Below are positions 8,705-16,532 of a DNA stretch of 64,000 nt, in pieces. Location: contig JBBQKG010000008.1 in the NCBI GenBank assembly GCA_038326655.1, positions 1 through 64,000 on the forward strand, read 5' to 3'. Under the pieces are notes generated by a model, which made no database searches, was not told where the DNA came from, and saw only the letters and a list, made by a program, of their open reading frames with translations. How positions within the stretch are numbered: position 1 is the first letter of the stretch; each line of letters begins with the position of its first letter. The position numbers were made by a program, and so were the translations under genes. This DNA comes from JBBQKG01 sp038326655. Lineage in GTDB: Bacteria > Actinomycetota > Thermoleophilia > Solirubrobacterales > JBBDJG01.

Positions 8705-9097
8705 ATGGGCTTTGACCAGTACCACGAGCCGCCCGACGAGCTCGCCGCTGAGACGCGCACGTTCGCACGCCTGTGCGCATCGCTGACCGAGGAGGCCGAG
8801 GCGATCGGCTGGTATCAGCAGCGGCTGTCGATCGAGCCCGATGCGGACGCGCGGGCGATCATGAGCGACGCGATCGGCGAGGAGTACAAGCACTTCAGCA
8901 TGGACCTCGAGTTCCTGCTGAGGCGAACACCGCTGTGGCGCGAGATCGCCCAGGGCATCCTCTTCCAGGACGGCGACATCGTGGAGCACGGCGAGGAGGC
9001 CGAGGAGGAGGCCACGTCCCCCGAGGCGGACGTCGCGACGCCGGGCGATCCATCGGGTGCACTGGGTATCGGCGACCTGAGGGGGCAAGGACGATGA
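8705..9097 (+). CDS. Encapsulated ferritin (EncFtn), encapsulin cargo
   Basis: A 130-residue ferroxidase-type cargo protein. Two antiparallel helices carry the expected iron ligands: the stretch EEAEAIGWYQQR with Glu32 as the likely ligand, and EEYKHFSMDLEFLLRR with Glu60 and His63. A flexible acidic linker (about 98-118) leads to the C-terminal tail GALGIGDLRG, a typical encapsulin targeting peptide that docks on the inner shell. EncFtn forms an annular decamer that oxidises Fe(II) and passes iron into the shell. A clear AGAGAGGAG ribosome binding site precedes the ATG. The stop overlaps the shell gene start. Confidence 0.9.
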   Translation: MGFDQYHEPPDELAAETRTFARLCASLTEEAEAIGWYQQRLSIEPDADARAIMSDAIGEEYKHFSMDLEFLLRRTPLWREIAQGILFQDGDIVEHGEEAEEEATSPEADVATPGDPSGALGIGDLRGQGR

Positions 9098-9897
9098 ACC
9101 ATCTCCTGCGATCGATCGCGCCGATCACCGAACCGGGATGGCAGCACCTGGACCGCGAGGCACGCGAGCGGCTGACTGTCGCGCTCGGCGCGCGCAAGCT
9201 CGTGGACTTCGCCGGCCCGCACGGTTGGGAGCACTCGGCGACCAGCATCGGACGCACCTACACCGTGGAGGGATCCCTCTGCAAGGGCGTCGATGCGGCT
9301 CAGCGCCGCGTGCTGCCGCTGATCGAGTTGCGCAGCGACTTCACGATCTCGCGCGACGAGCTGCGCGCCGCCGAGCGGGGCGCCGAGGACATCGACCTCG
9401 ACAGCCTCGACGAGTCGGCTCGGCGGATGGCGCGCGCGGAGAACATCGCGGTCTTCCACGGCTTCGAGGCGGCGGGCATCGCCGGCGTGACGGAGTCCTC
9501 GACCCAGTCCTCGATCGAGCTCGGCGACGACTTCGACGCCTACCCCGGGCATGTCGCCAAGGCCGTTCAGCAGCTGCGCGAGGCGGGCATCGGCGGACCG
9601 TACGGGCTGGCGCTCGGACCCGACGGCTACACGGGCGTGATCGAGACGACCGAGCACGGCGGCTATCTCGTCTTCGACCACCTCGGCAAGATCCTCGATG
9701 GTCCGATCGTCTTCACCCCGGGCGTGCAGGGAGCCGTCGTCCTCAGCCTGCGCGGCGGCGACTTCCTGTTCGAGTCGGGCCAGGACCTGTCGATCGGGTA
9801 CGACGCCCACGACGCCGAGGAGGTCCGGCTCTACCTGGAGGAGAGCTTCAGCTTCCGCGTCGTGACCCCCGAGGCGGCCGTGGCGCTGACTGCCTGA
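9094..9897 (+). CDS. Encapsulin nanocompartment shell protein (family 1, linocin M18-like)
   Basis: A 267-residue HK97-fold shell protein. The N-terminal MNHLLRSIAPITEPGWQHLD, the early REARERLTVALGARKLVDF stretch, YPGHVAKAVQQLREAGIGG and GYDAHDAEEVRLYLEESF near the end are all hallmarks of family 1 encapsulins, and the length is normal. It should self-assemble into an icosahedral compartment around the ferritin encoded just upstream, with which its ATG overlaps by four bases. The pair makes an iron-storage and oxidative-stress nanocompartment. No DyP peroxidase or other cargo gene is nearby. Confidence 0.93.
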   Translation: MNHLLRSIAPITEPGWQHLDREARERLTVALGARKLVDFAGPHGWEHSATSIGRTYTVEGSLCKGVDAAQRRVLPLIELRSDFTISRDELRAAERGAEDIDLDSLDESARRMARAENIAVFHGFEAAGIAGVTESSTQSSIELGDDFDAYPGHVAKAVQQLREAGIGGPYGLALGPDGYTGVIETTEHGGYLVFDHLGKILDGPIVFTPGVQGAVVLSLRGGDFLFESGQDLSIGYDAHDAEEVRLYLEESFSFRVVTPEAAVALTA

Positions 9898-10036
9898 GTC
9901 AGAGCCACGCTGCGAAATCGGGCACGAGCAGCACGGCCAGGAGCGCGCCGGCGACGACCGCGCCGGCCAGCGCGAGCTCTCCGCCGGCCTGGAGCTCGCC
10001 GATCGGACTTCCCCGGGGTTAGATCGCGGAGGACAG

Positions 10037-10513
10037 CTAGCGCATCCGCCCGCCTGTCGGCGAGCCGCCGATCGTGAAGATGCAGGGCATGTGAGCCTGG
10101 AGCGGTCCGAGCTTCTGAACGTTCGTGCTGACGCGCGCGCCGGCCGCGTTGTCGAGCACCGCTGTGTAGGTTGCGCGGAACTTGGCCACCACGCACGGGG
10201 TAAGCGCCTCGAGCCCGTGGCGCGCGCGAAGGGTCCTGTAGCGGCGAGACTTCGACTTGACGTTCATCCACCTCTTTGCCTGGGCGTCGTAACGCTGAAG
10301 GCGCACCGTGAATTTGACCGACCCGCGCCCGCCGTACCCCGAACAGTCCACCGAACCGGCCGCCTGCACCTTGCCGGGCACCAACCCGTCGTAGAGGCTG
10401 TCGCTGACATAGCACTTGTAGGAGGAGGCCGTCGCGGCGATCTGATGTCCGCCCACCGGTGCCAGTGCAAGGACGGCAGCGCCCATCCACAGGATCCTTC
10501 TCGACTGGGCCAT
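10037..10513 (-). CDS. Hypothetical secreted protein
   Basis: A 158-residue protein that I do not recognise. The first 30 residues (MAQSRRILWMGAAVLALAP and an Ala-rich stretch) look like a Sec signal peptide with a cleavage site near ATA-SS. The mature part contains four cysteines that could form disulfides and is rich in basic residues and Tyr, with no known catalytic motif. I use the ATG at 10513 because upstream codons have no coding character. It lies downstream of the aldo/keto reductase on the same strand with a short gap. Confidence 0.6.
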   Translation of the reverse strand: MAQSRRILWMGAAVLALAPVGGHQIAATASSYKCYVSDSLYDGLVPGKVQAAGSVDCSGYGGRGSVKFTVRLQRYDAQAKRWMNVKSKSRRYRTLRARHGLEALTPCVVAKFRATYTAVLDNAAGARVSTNVQKLGPLQAHMPCIFTIGGSPTGGRMR

Positions 10514-10536
10514 GAGTCCGCCCGAGCCTCGGCCCG

Positions 10537-11367
10537 TCACCACCACTTGCCCTCGAGTGCGCGGCTCGTGCCCCCGGTCTCGTCGAGCGCGGCAAGCGCT
10601 TGCATGTCGGCATCGGAGAGCGTGAAGTCGAAGATCTGCGCGTTCTCCTCGATCCGCTCTCGGTTCGTGGACTTCGGGATCACCGGGATCCCCCGCTGCA
10701 CGGCCCAGCGGAGCAGCACCTGTGCCGGCGTGCGGCCGTTGCGCTCGGCGATCTGGGCAAGACGCTCGTCGGCAAGGTTTCTCCCGGTCGTGAGCGGGCT
10801 GTATGCCTCGAGCACCAGGTCCCGCTGCGCGCACGCCTCGAGGAGCGCGCGCCGGTACTTGAACGGACTGAACTGGACCTGGTCCACGACCGGCGCGACG
10901 GTAGCCCGTGCGAGCACGGCGTCAAGCTCGGCGACATCGAAGTTGCTTACGCCGATCGATCGCGCGAGCCCGCGTTCGTGCGCGCGCTCCATGCCCGGCC
11001 ACGCCCAGGTCGGCCCGCCCTGCGGCCAGTGGATCAGGTAGAGATCGACCTGTTCGAGCCCCAGCCTGCGCAGGCTCTGCTCTGCCTCGGCCTCCGGGTC
11101 TTCCGACCCCGGATAGAACTTGGTCGCGACGAAGACCTGCTCGCGGGGCACGCCGCTCTCGCGAAGTGCCTTGCCGACGCTCTCCTCGTTGCCGTAGGCC
11201 TGGGCCGTGTCGATGTGGCGATAGCCGAACTCGAGCGCCCAGCGCACAGCGTTTTCGGTCTCGCCGCCGGGCGGGACCTGCCACACGCCAAGCCCGAGCA
11301 GCGGCAGCCGATTCCCGTCCTGCAGCAAGCGCGCGTGGCCGTCGGGCGTGAGGGTTGGGTCTGCCAT
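10537..11367 (-). CDS. Aldo/keto reductase
   Basis: A 276-residue NADPH-dependent (alpha/beta)8-barrel reductase. The catalytic tetrad is complete: Asp53 in HIDTAQAYGN, Tyr58, Lys83 in VATKFYPG and His113 in YLIHWPQ. The cofactor-binding end VIPKSTNRERIEENAQIFDF is also intact. It resembles the 2,5-diketogluconate reductase branch (AKR5), which reduces small aldehydes and ketones. It stands alone between divergent and unrelated genes, so the physiological substrate is unknown. Confidence 0.9.
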   Translation of the reverse strand: MADPTLTPDGHARLLQDGNRLPLLGLGVWQVPPGGETENAVRWALEFGYRHIDTAQAYGNEESVGKALRESGVPREQVFVATKFYPGSEDPEAEAEQSLRRLGLEQVDLYLIHWPQGGPTWAWPGMERAHERGLARSIGVSNFDVAELDAVLARATVAPVVDQVQFSPFKYRRALLEACAQRDLVLEAYSPLTTGRNLADERLAQIAERNGRTPAQVLLRWAVQRGIPVIPKSTNRERIEENAQIFDFTLSDADMQALAALDETGGTSRALEGKWW

Positions 11368-11436
11368 GTCTGCAGACTACGCCGGTCGCTCGCCCGCGGG
11401 TTTCGTACCGGTGCCCGAACTGGTTCCGCTGCCGGC

Positions 11437-12621
11437 CTATGCCAGCGGTGCATCGACCGTCGGGCCGGTCACGCCGTCCTCGTTCACCGCGCTGGCCCGA
11501 ACGGTGTAATCGCGGGGTTCGAGAGCAAACGGAAGCTCGATCTCACCGGCCCCAGGGGCGACGTCGACGCTCGTTGTAGCCGGCGGGCGATCATCGCCGT
11601 GGCCGTCGAGGCTGAGCACTAACCGCGTCGGCGTCCGCGCTCCCCCCACGTCGCGGAGGTGGTAGGCGATGACGGCCCGGTCGCCTTCGCGTCGAGCGCT
11701 GATCTCGGGTGCCGGTGGCGCAGGGAGGGCCGTTCCGGCGACCGCGCCCCGCTCACGCGCCGGGCGGGCGGCCTCGTGGAACGCCAGTGGGTCGCGCCAC
11801 TGGAGGTGTTCGCGCGGCCCGCGGGGGCTATTCGCGCCGAACGGTCCCACCCGCGCCCTCGTGCTGCCCCAGCGGCCGGGCCAACCGGCCCACCCAGGCT
11901 GGTCATCACTGAGCAGCGTCAGGGTGGGACGCACGCGGGGGCCGCGGCCGTCGTTGTGGTCCGGGACGATCGGCGCCTCGGGGTAGGTCCCACGGCGAAA
12001 GTAAGAGGCGTGCGAGCCGCGCGCGGAGTACACGGCTGGGACCGGCCCAACCGGGCCTGCGTCCTGCTCGACGTCACGCCACGTACCGCCCTCGCCATCT
12101 GTGTGCTGTGCATAGGTCACGACGTCCGGCTGGCCGTCGCCGGTCAGGCGGAGCTGGATCATCTCCCAGTCGCCCTCGTGCAGCCCGGAGAAGAGGAAGG
12201 CCTTGTCGTTGTAGTAGTAGAAGAACCAGTACTGAAGCCAGAGCGCACCGCGACGGTCGAGCACGGCGTGGCCGTAGACGTGGTGGGCGTAGCCGGGCCG
12301 GGCGTGCATCGCGCGCGCATCGACGACGTAGTCATGGCCGACGGCATCGAGGTAATCCTCGCGGGCCACCGCGCGGCCGTCGGCGTAATGATGGGGGCCG
12401 AGAAAGTCCACGCTGAGCTGAGCCGTCCCCGGCCCCGCGGAGGCAGTAGCCAAGACCGCCGCGTCGGATCGGCGCAGAGCGTTGCCCGGCGCCGAAGCGG
12501 CCGGCACACAGTCGGTCATCATCGCCACCGAGTCGGAGGCGAAGCTCTCCTGGGAGTCGTACTGGATCACCGGGCAAAAGCGGGCCAACAGCACCGCCTC
12601 CTTTTCCGCCTCACCGATCAA
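11437..12621 (-). CDS. Vps62-related domain protein with C-terminal Ig-like domain
   Basis: A 394-residue protein. Residues about 20-270 match the Vps62/DUF946 pattern: LLARFCPVIQYDSQESF, LQYWFFYYYNDKAF, LHEGDWEMIQLRL and YSARGSHASYFRRGTYP, where the conserved His and acidic residues resemble a hydrolase-like site of unknown activity. The last 90 residues form a beta-rich fibronectin/Ig-like domain. The best start is a TTG at 12621 that overlaps the stop of the membrane protein gene as TTGA. The frame continues upstream of this point only as a shadow of that gene. No signal peptide is visible, although the domain is often surface-associated. Confidence 0.72.
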   Translation of the reverse strand: MIGEAEKEAVLLARFCPVIQYDSQESFASDSVAMMTDCVPAASAPGNALRRSDAAVLATASAGPGTAQLSVDFLGPHHYADGRAVAREDYLDAVGHDYVVDARAMHARPGYAHHVYGHAVLDRRGALWLQYWFFYYYNDKAFLFSGLHEGDWEMIQLRLTGDGQPDVVTYAQHTDGEGGTWRDVEQDAGPVGPVPAVYSARGSHASYFRRGTYPEAPIVPDHNDGRGPRVRPTLTLLSDDQPGWAGWPGRWGSTRARVGPFGANSPRGPREHLQWRDPLAFHEAARPARERGAVAGTALPAPPAPEISARREGDRAVIAYHLRDVGGARTPTRLVLSLDGHGDDRPPATTSVDVAPGAGEIELPFALEPRDYTVRASAVNEDGVTGPTVDAPLA

Positions 12622-13367
12622 ACCGTCGTACCCGTCGCGGGCGAATTCTGGTTCTGGATCGAGCTGATCAGATCGTGGAGCGGCTTGGTGCCCGCTGCGA
12701 TCGTGACGCCCGTGACGAACGTGTCGATCGTGTTCGAGCCAGGCATGCCGACAGCCTGCAGGAAGAACAAACCGAAGAGAAAACTCGCCGCAACACCCAG
12801 CAGCGTGGTAACGCCGAGCGCGACCGCGCCGCGATCGGCCTTGAGCTGCGCGGCGGTCACGCTCTTGACCGCCTCGGGCGGAAGGCTCCCACTGCCCGGG
12901 TCGTTCGGATCGTTGAGCTTGAGCGTCGCCGGCAGGGTCCACCAAAACCATGGAAGGAGCGGCGCCACCAGCTCCATCAACCGCTCGATCACCTGCGCGG
13001 CAACGTAGAAGCCGGCAAAGAGGGCGAAGTTGGCGGTCTGGTCCTTCGAGGGGGTGAACGGGCGCGCGGTCCAATGTGATGCGTTCGCGAGGATCGCTAG
13101 CCCAAAAGCGAGCAAGAGCAATGCCAGCAGCACCAGCTTGGCAAGCCTTGTGGCGTCTGGAAGGCTCGTGTCTCCTCCAGCCGCAGTCGCGGTCGGAGCG
13201 GTGGCCTTCAGGAGGCCGGGCTGGTTAGCCAAGAGTGCCTCCCGCGCGGCCCACTCCCGCAACGGTGCACGGCGGTTGGACTCGTCGGAAGGTGCGCTTG
13301 TCGGCCGGTTCGGGCATGAGCTGAACCTAAACGGGCCGTTCACGGGGTTCAGCGGAATAGTCGGCAC
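12618..13367 (-). CDS. Hypothetical membrane protein, partner of the Vps62-like gene
   Basis: A 249-residue protein with at least three hydrophobic segments: about 75-95 (VLLALLLLAFGLAILANAS), about 113-145 (FALFAGFYVAAQVIERLMEL and a Trp-rich end) and about 185-210 (VTTLLGVAASFLFGLFFLQA). The N-terminal 65 residues and the C-terminal 40 are polar. I do not recognise the family. Its stop overlaps the TTG start of the Vps62-like gene, so the two are probably made together and may act at the membrane as a pair. Confidence 0.62.
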   Translation of the reverse strand: MPTIPLNPVNGPFRFSSCPNRPTSAPSDESNRRAPLREWAAREALLANQPGLLKATAPTATAAGGDTSLPDATRLAKLVLLALLLLAFGLAILANASHWTARPFTPSKDQTANFALFAGFYVAAQVIERLMELVAPLLPWFWWTLPATLKLNDPNDPGSGSLPPEAVKSVTAAQLKADRGAVALGVTTLLGVAASFLFGLFFLQAVGMPGSNTIDTFVTGVTIAAGTKPLHDLISSIQNQNSPATGTTV

Positions 13368-13421
13368 TCGGAGGGCCGGCTTTTGCGCACCCCGGTTCCC
13401 TGGCGTCCGGTAGCCCGAGGC

Positions 13422-14690
13422 CTATGTCACCAGCCTCACCTCCAGCTCGGCGCCCGGCGGCAGCGCCGACGCTCCGCCCATCAGGCCGAGGATCCGGGCC
13501 ACGTAGGCCTGCGTCTCCGGATACGGCGGCACGCAGCCGCAGCGTGACACCGGCCCGGACCCGGCGTTGTAGGCCGCGAGCGCGAGCGAGACGGAGGCGA
13601 ACTGCCGCAGCAGGTCACGCATCAGATGCGCCTGTGCCGAGATCGCCTGCCCGGCGTCGAAAGGGTCCGCGAGGCCGTATGCTCGCGCGGTGCCCGGCAT
13701 GAACTGCGCAATGCCGCGCGCGCCGGCCCTGCTGACCGCGAAGGGATTGAAGCCGGACTCGGCGTAGAGCTGCGCCGCGAGCAGCGCGGCGGACACATTC
13801 CAGCGGCTCGCCGCGCGCGCGATCGGCCCGGCATAAGCGGCGGGCACGAACGGCGGGACGGCGCTTCGGCCGTCGTCCGCCCGCGGCGCCGAGCGAGGGT
13901 TGAGGCCGTAGCCGAAGTGCCAGGGCTCCCACTCGTAGCGCTTGACGAAGTGGAAACGGGGGGCGTTCCGGGCCAGCCACCCGTACGCGGCGGGGGGACC
14001 GAGGTCGAGCTCGGTCGCATAGCGATGCAGGGAGTGCCCCGGCGGTGCGACCCAGTGCGGATCCGGGTGCTGCGCGAAGAGCCTGGCCTGCTCGGCGTCG
14101 GACCGGTAACCCGAGGTCACGATCAGCTCGACCCCGCCGCCGCGCGCGGCGGCGGCGAGCCGGTCGAAGGCGGCGGCCACATCGGGACGCATCGGCTTGC
14201 CCTGCCGGTAGGCGAGCGGGCCCGCGTATCCGCCGCCCTCGGCGAGCGGGAAGGCAGCTCCGCCGTTGCCGCCCACTTCCGCCTCCGCGCCCGCGCGAAC
14301 CGGGACGGAGCGATCTCGCACATGCAGCTCTCCCCGCAGCCTGATGCGGACGCGGGTGGGCGCGAAGCTGGCGCTGTCGGGGAAGTCGACGTCCCCTGGA
14401 TGTGCGACGGCGCCGTTCGCGCTGGCGGCTGCGAGCGCAGCGGCGCGGGCGCGCGCGAGAAAGGCCGACCTGGAGAGCCGGCGTTGACCCCGCTCGAACA
14501 GGCGCGGGAAGTCGTCGCGCATCGACCTCGCCCCCGACACGGCGGCGAGGTCGGCGGCACGCTGCAGCCGGCCCCGCCCGAGCAGCGCCATGCCGAGCGC
14601 GCCGAGCCCACCGGCAAACAGCACGAGCGCAACGGCGAGGCCCGCGAGCATCACCAGCGCCTGGCCATGCTCGTCGCGAAGCCGAGTCAC
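13422..14690 (-). CDS. TadG-like anchor fused to a VanY-type peptidase and a lytic transglycosylase
   Basis: A 422-residue three-part protein. Residues 1-60 are a Tad/TadG-type N-terminus (EHGQALVMLAGLAVALVL, then RAADLAAVSGAR). Residues about 160-262 are a D,D-carboxypeptidase domain with SGYRSDAEQARLF, the SxH...D site at Ser220, His222 and Asp229, and EPWHFGY (Glu255, His258). Residues about 283-405 are a lytic transglycosylase with catalytic Glu311 in YAESGFNP, GIAQFMPGTA and AAYNAGSG. The anchor would place two peptidoglycan-cutting domains outside the membrane. It overlaps the upstream gene by four bases and ends a four-gene Tad-like operon. Confidence 0.82.
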   Translation of the reverse strand: MTRLRDEHGQALVMLAGLAVALVLFAGGLGALGMALLGRGRLQRAADLAAVSGARSMRDDFPRLFERGQRRLSRSAFLARARAAALAAASANGAVAHPGDVDFPDSASFAPTRVRIRLRGELHVRDRSVPVRAGAEAEVGGNGGAAFPLAEGGGYAGPLAYRQGKPMRPDVAAAFDRLAAAARGGGVELIVTSGYRSDAEQARLFAQHPDPHWVAPPGHSLHRYATELDLGPPAAYGWLARNAPRFHFVKRYEWEPWHFGYGLNPRSAPRADDGRSAVPPFVPAAYAGPIARAASRWNVSAALLAAQLYAESGFNPFAVSRAGARGIAQFMPGTARAYGLADPFDAGQAISAQAHLMRDLLRQFASVSLALAAYNAGSGPVSRCGCVPPYPETQAYVARILGLMGGASALPPGAELEVRLVT

Positions 14691-15373
14691 GGTCGTTCCT
14701 CCACGATCGCCGCGATGCGTGCGAGCGCCTCGCCCACCCCGCCACCCGGCGTGCGGCCCCGGGCGATCAGCGCGGCTGCGAGGCGCGACTCGGGCACGGC
14801 GGCGGTGCAGCGACCCGACCAGGACTCGAGGTCACGCACGCGATTGGCCGCGAGCACGACGTGGCCGTGGCGCTCCGCCAGCATGTCTCGCACGATCGAG
14901 CTCAGCACCGGCTCCGCGGAGCCATCGGCCACGCAGACGAGTGCATCGCACGCATCGACGAGGCCCGACGCACGCGGCATCTCGTCGCACGGCACGTCCC
15001 ACACGACCGCGGCGCCGTCGCGCACGCTTGCAAGGCGCGCGAGCGTGGTGCCGTAGCCGGCAAGCTCGTCGGCGCCGCGGAGCGCCGGTGGCAGCTCCCA
15101 GCACACCAGCGGGCCGAGGCTTGCGCGGCGCCGGTCCCCGGGCGCGGCGATCGAGACCAAGTGCGACGGCCTCGTCCCCGGGACCAGCAGCAGCGCCAGC
15201 GCCACGCCGGCCGCGACCGTCGAGGCTCCGGCGCCGCGGCTGAGCCCCGTGACCGCAACCTGGACCGGCGCTCCGGAGGCAATCTCGAGCGGCGCCTCGC
15301 GGACCGGCGCCGTGCGCGCGGCCGGCTCGAGCAGATATCCCTGGGCGCGCGCCAGCGCCGCAAGCAGCGACAC
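14687..15373 (-). CDS. CpaE/TadZ-like P-loop protein with a degenerate Walker A
   Basis: A 228-residue protein of the MinD/ParA-like SIMIBI fold. The P-loop position reads TGLSRGAGASTVAAG: the lysine that contacts ATP phosphates is replaced by Ala (GAGAST instead of GxGKST) and the deviant-motif lysine by Arg. Downstream, VVWDVPCDEMP is the switch II region, and VLAANRVRDLESW resembles the base-recognition loop. CpaE/TadZ proteins localise Tad pilus machines, and some have lost ATPase residues. It starts with GTG directly after the preceding stop (TGAGTG) and sits between TadE-like and TadG-like genes. Confidence 0.68.
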   Translation of the reverse strand: MSLLAALARAQGYLLEPAARTAPVREAPLEIASGAPVQVAVTGLSRGAGASTVAAGVALALLLVPGTRPSHLVSIAAPGDRRRASLGPLVCWELPPALRGADELAGYGTTLARLASVRDGAAVVWDVPCDEMPRASGLVDACDALVCVADGSAEPVLSSIVRDMLAERHGHVVLAANRVRDLESWSGRCTAAVPESRLAAALIARGRTPGGGVGEALARIAAIVEERP

Positions 15374-15724
15374 TCAGGCTCCTTTGGCCCGCCGGCGAAT
15401 CGCGGCATGTCCGGTGATCGCAAGTCGCCGGCGCAGAAAGCCGAACGGAGAGGGCGGCCTCAGGGTCACCTCGACCGCCTCGCCGCGGACGGCTACACGG
15501 GTCGCGCCCGCAGGCCAGCCCGGCACGGCGGCTTGCGCGGCCGCGTCCACCTGCTTCCCGTTCGCGAGCGCGAGCGCCCCCGCCTCGGCGGCATGGTCGG
15601 CCATCACGGCCGCATAGCCGGCCGCCAGCATCTGGAGCGAGACCAGCCCCGCCAGCAGCACCGCCAGTGCCCCCGCGGCGACCTCGACGCTCGCCTGGGC
15701 ACGCGCCTCGCCGAGCCCGGTCAC
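15374..15724 (-). CDS. TadE-like pilus-assembly/pseudopilin protein (second copy)
   Basis: A 116-residue protein. After a short polar head comes EARAQASVEVAAGALAV and a single hydrophobic helix, the typical TadE-like prepilin/anchor start, then an extracellular tail. The GTG at 15724 overlaps the stop of the other TadE-like gene as GTGA, which fixes the start. The open frame extends upstream but only as a shadow. It probably belongs to a Tad/Flp envelope structure with its neighbours. Confidence 0.68.
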   Translation of the reverse strand: MTGLGEARAQASVEVAAGALAVLLAGLVSLQMLAAGYAAVMADHAAEAGALALANGKQVDAAAQAAVPGWPAGATRVAVRGEAVEVTLRPPSPFGFLRRRLAITGHAAIRRRAKGA

Positions 15725-16092
15725 TGCCTCCCCATCGCGGCGCTGGCGCGGATCGGCAGCGGCGCGTGCCAGCGCTCGAGCAGGATTGGCAGGCGGACCC
15801 GGACGAACACGCGGTCGCCTGCCGACCGGACCACGAGCCCGTGACGCAGATACGAAGGGAGCGCGCTCCGGGCGGCCGCATCGGGATCGCGGCCGACCGC
15901 CTGCGCCCGCGCCGCTACGCGGGCAGCGTTCCCCGCAAGCCAGGCGCTCTGGCCGGCAAGGGCGGCCTGCCACCCCGCGAGCACGACCAGGAGCGCGGCG
16001 GGCAGGACGCCGAGAAACTCGACCGACGCCTGCCCGCGTTCGGACTGCCTGTCCCGGTTTCCTCGCGCTCCGTGGATCCGCGTCCGTGCCAC
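15721..16092 (-). CDS. TadE-like pilus-assembly protein (first copy)
   Basis: A 123-residue protein with a 20-residue polar head, RGQASVEFLGVLPAALLVVL as the TadE-type helix, and an extracellular domain of about 75 residues with conserved-looking Arg and Val positions. It heads the four-gene cluster. No CpaF ATPase, TadB/C platform, CpaB or Flp pilin gene is found on either side within this window, so the motor and fibre genes must be elsewhere or the cluster works without them. Confidence 0.72.
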   Translation of the reverse strand: MARTRIHGARGNRDRQSERGQASVEFLGVLPAALLVVLAGWQAALAGQSAWLAGNAARVAARAQAVGRDPDAAARSALPSYLRHGLVVRSAGDRVFVRVRLPILLERWHAPLPIRASAAMGRQ

Positions 16093-16151
16093 GACGCGAA
16101 GTTAGGCCTTCGCGCGTCGAGGATCAGGACGGGAACGTGAAGCTTGTGTGT

Positions 16152-16514
16152 CTAGACGCTGTAGCGCCGGGACTCGACCCACGCGTGGTAGATCGACAGC
16201 CCCGTTCCGCCCAGCAGCACGAACCACATCACGGTCCCGAAGCCGGTCTCCCACAGCCGCGACGTTCCGATCAGGGTCGCGGCGCCCGTCGCGAAGCCGC
16301 CGTAGAGCAGCGCCCGGTGCCGCGCGCTCATGCTCCAGAGCGTGATCTGGTGCTCCCGGTAGAGCCGGTAGCCGAGGAAGCCGAACGCGGCAAGGAAGCC
16401 AAGCGACAGCGCCGCCAGCACCAAGCGCGCGGTGTCGCCCCCGCCGGGGACCAGCGCGACCGCCAGCGCGACCGCGGCGACGATCCCGATGTTGCGCGCC
16501 GTCTTCAGGCTCAT
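16152..16514 (-). CDS. Hypothetical small membrane protein
   Basis: A 120-residue protein with four hydrophobic stretches: about 8-25, 30-50, 68-85 and 92-112. It has a basic loop YRLYREHQ and a short polar C-terminus WVESRRYSV. I do not recognise a family. It lies 18 bases downstream of the DUF47 gene on the same strand and may be the last gene of the response-regulator operon, which would place it in the phosphate context, but that is inference from position only. Confidence 0.6.
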   Translation of the reverse strand: MSLKTARNIGIVAAVALAVALVPGGGDTARLVLAALSLGFLAAFGFLGYRLYREHQITLWSMSARHRALLYGGFATGAATLIGTSRLWETGFGTVMWFVLLGGTGLSIYHAWVESRRYSV

Positions 16515-16532
16515 GCGGTAAGTCTAGGCCGC

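Noticed and set aside
9886..9902. Short hairpin CTGACT/AGTCAG at the encapsulin stop codon
   Set aside because: Only six base pairs, overlapping the stop codon, without a T tract. Too weak to call a terminator.
9899..10020. Minus-strand open frame encoding a hydrophobic stretch ending VAGALLAVLLVPDFAAWL
   Set aside because: It is preceded by an in-frame stop and has no start codon. It may be a decayed fragment, but it cannot be called a gene.
11368..11377. GTCTGCAGAC palindrome immediately upstream of the aldo/keto reductase start
   Set aside because: Ten bases and immediately beside the start codon. Such palindromes are frequent by chance in this composition.
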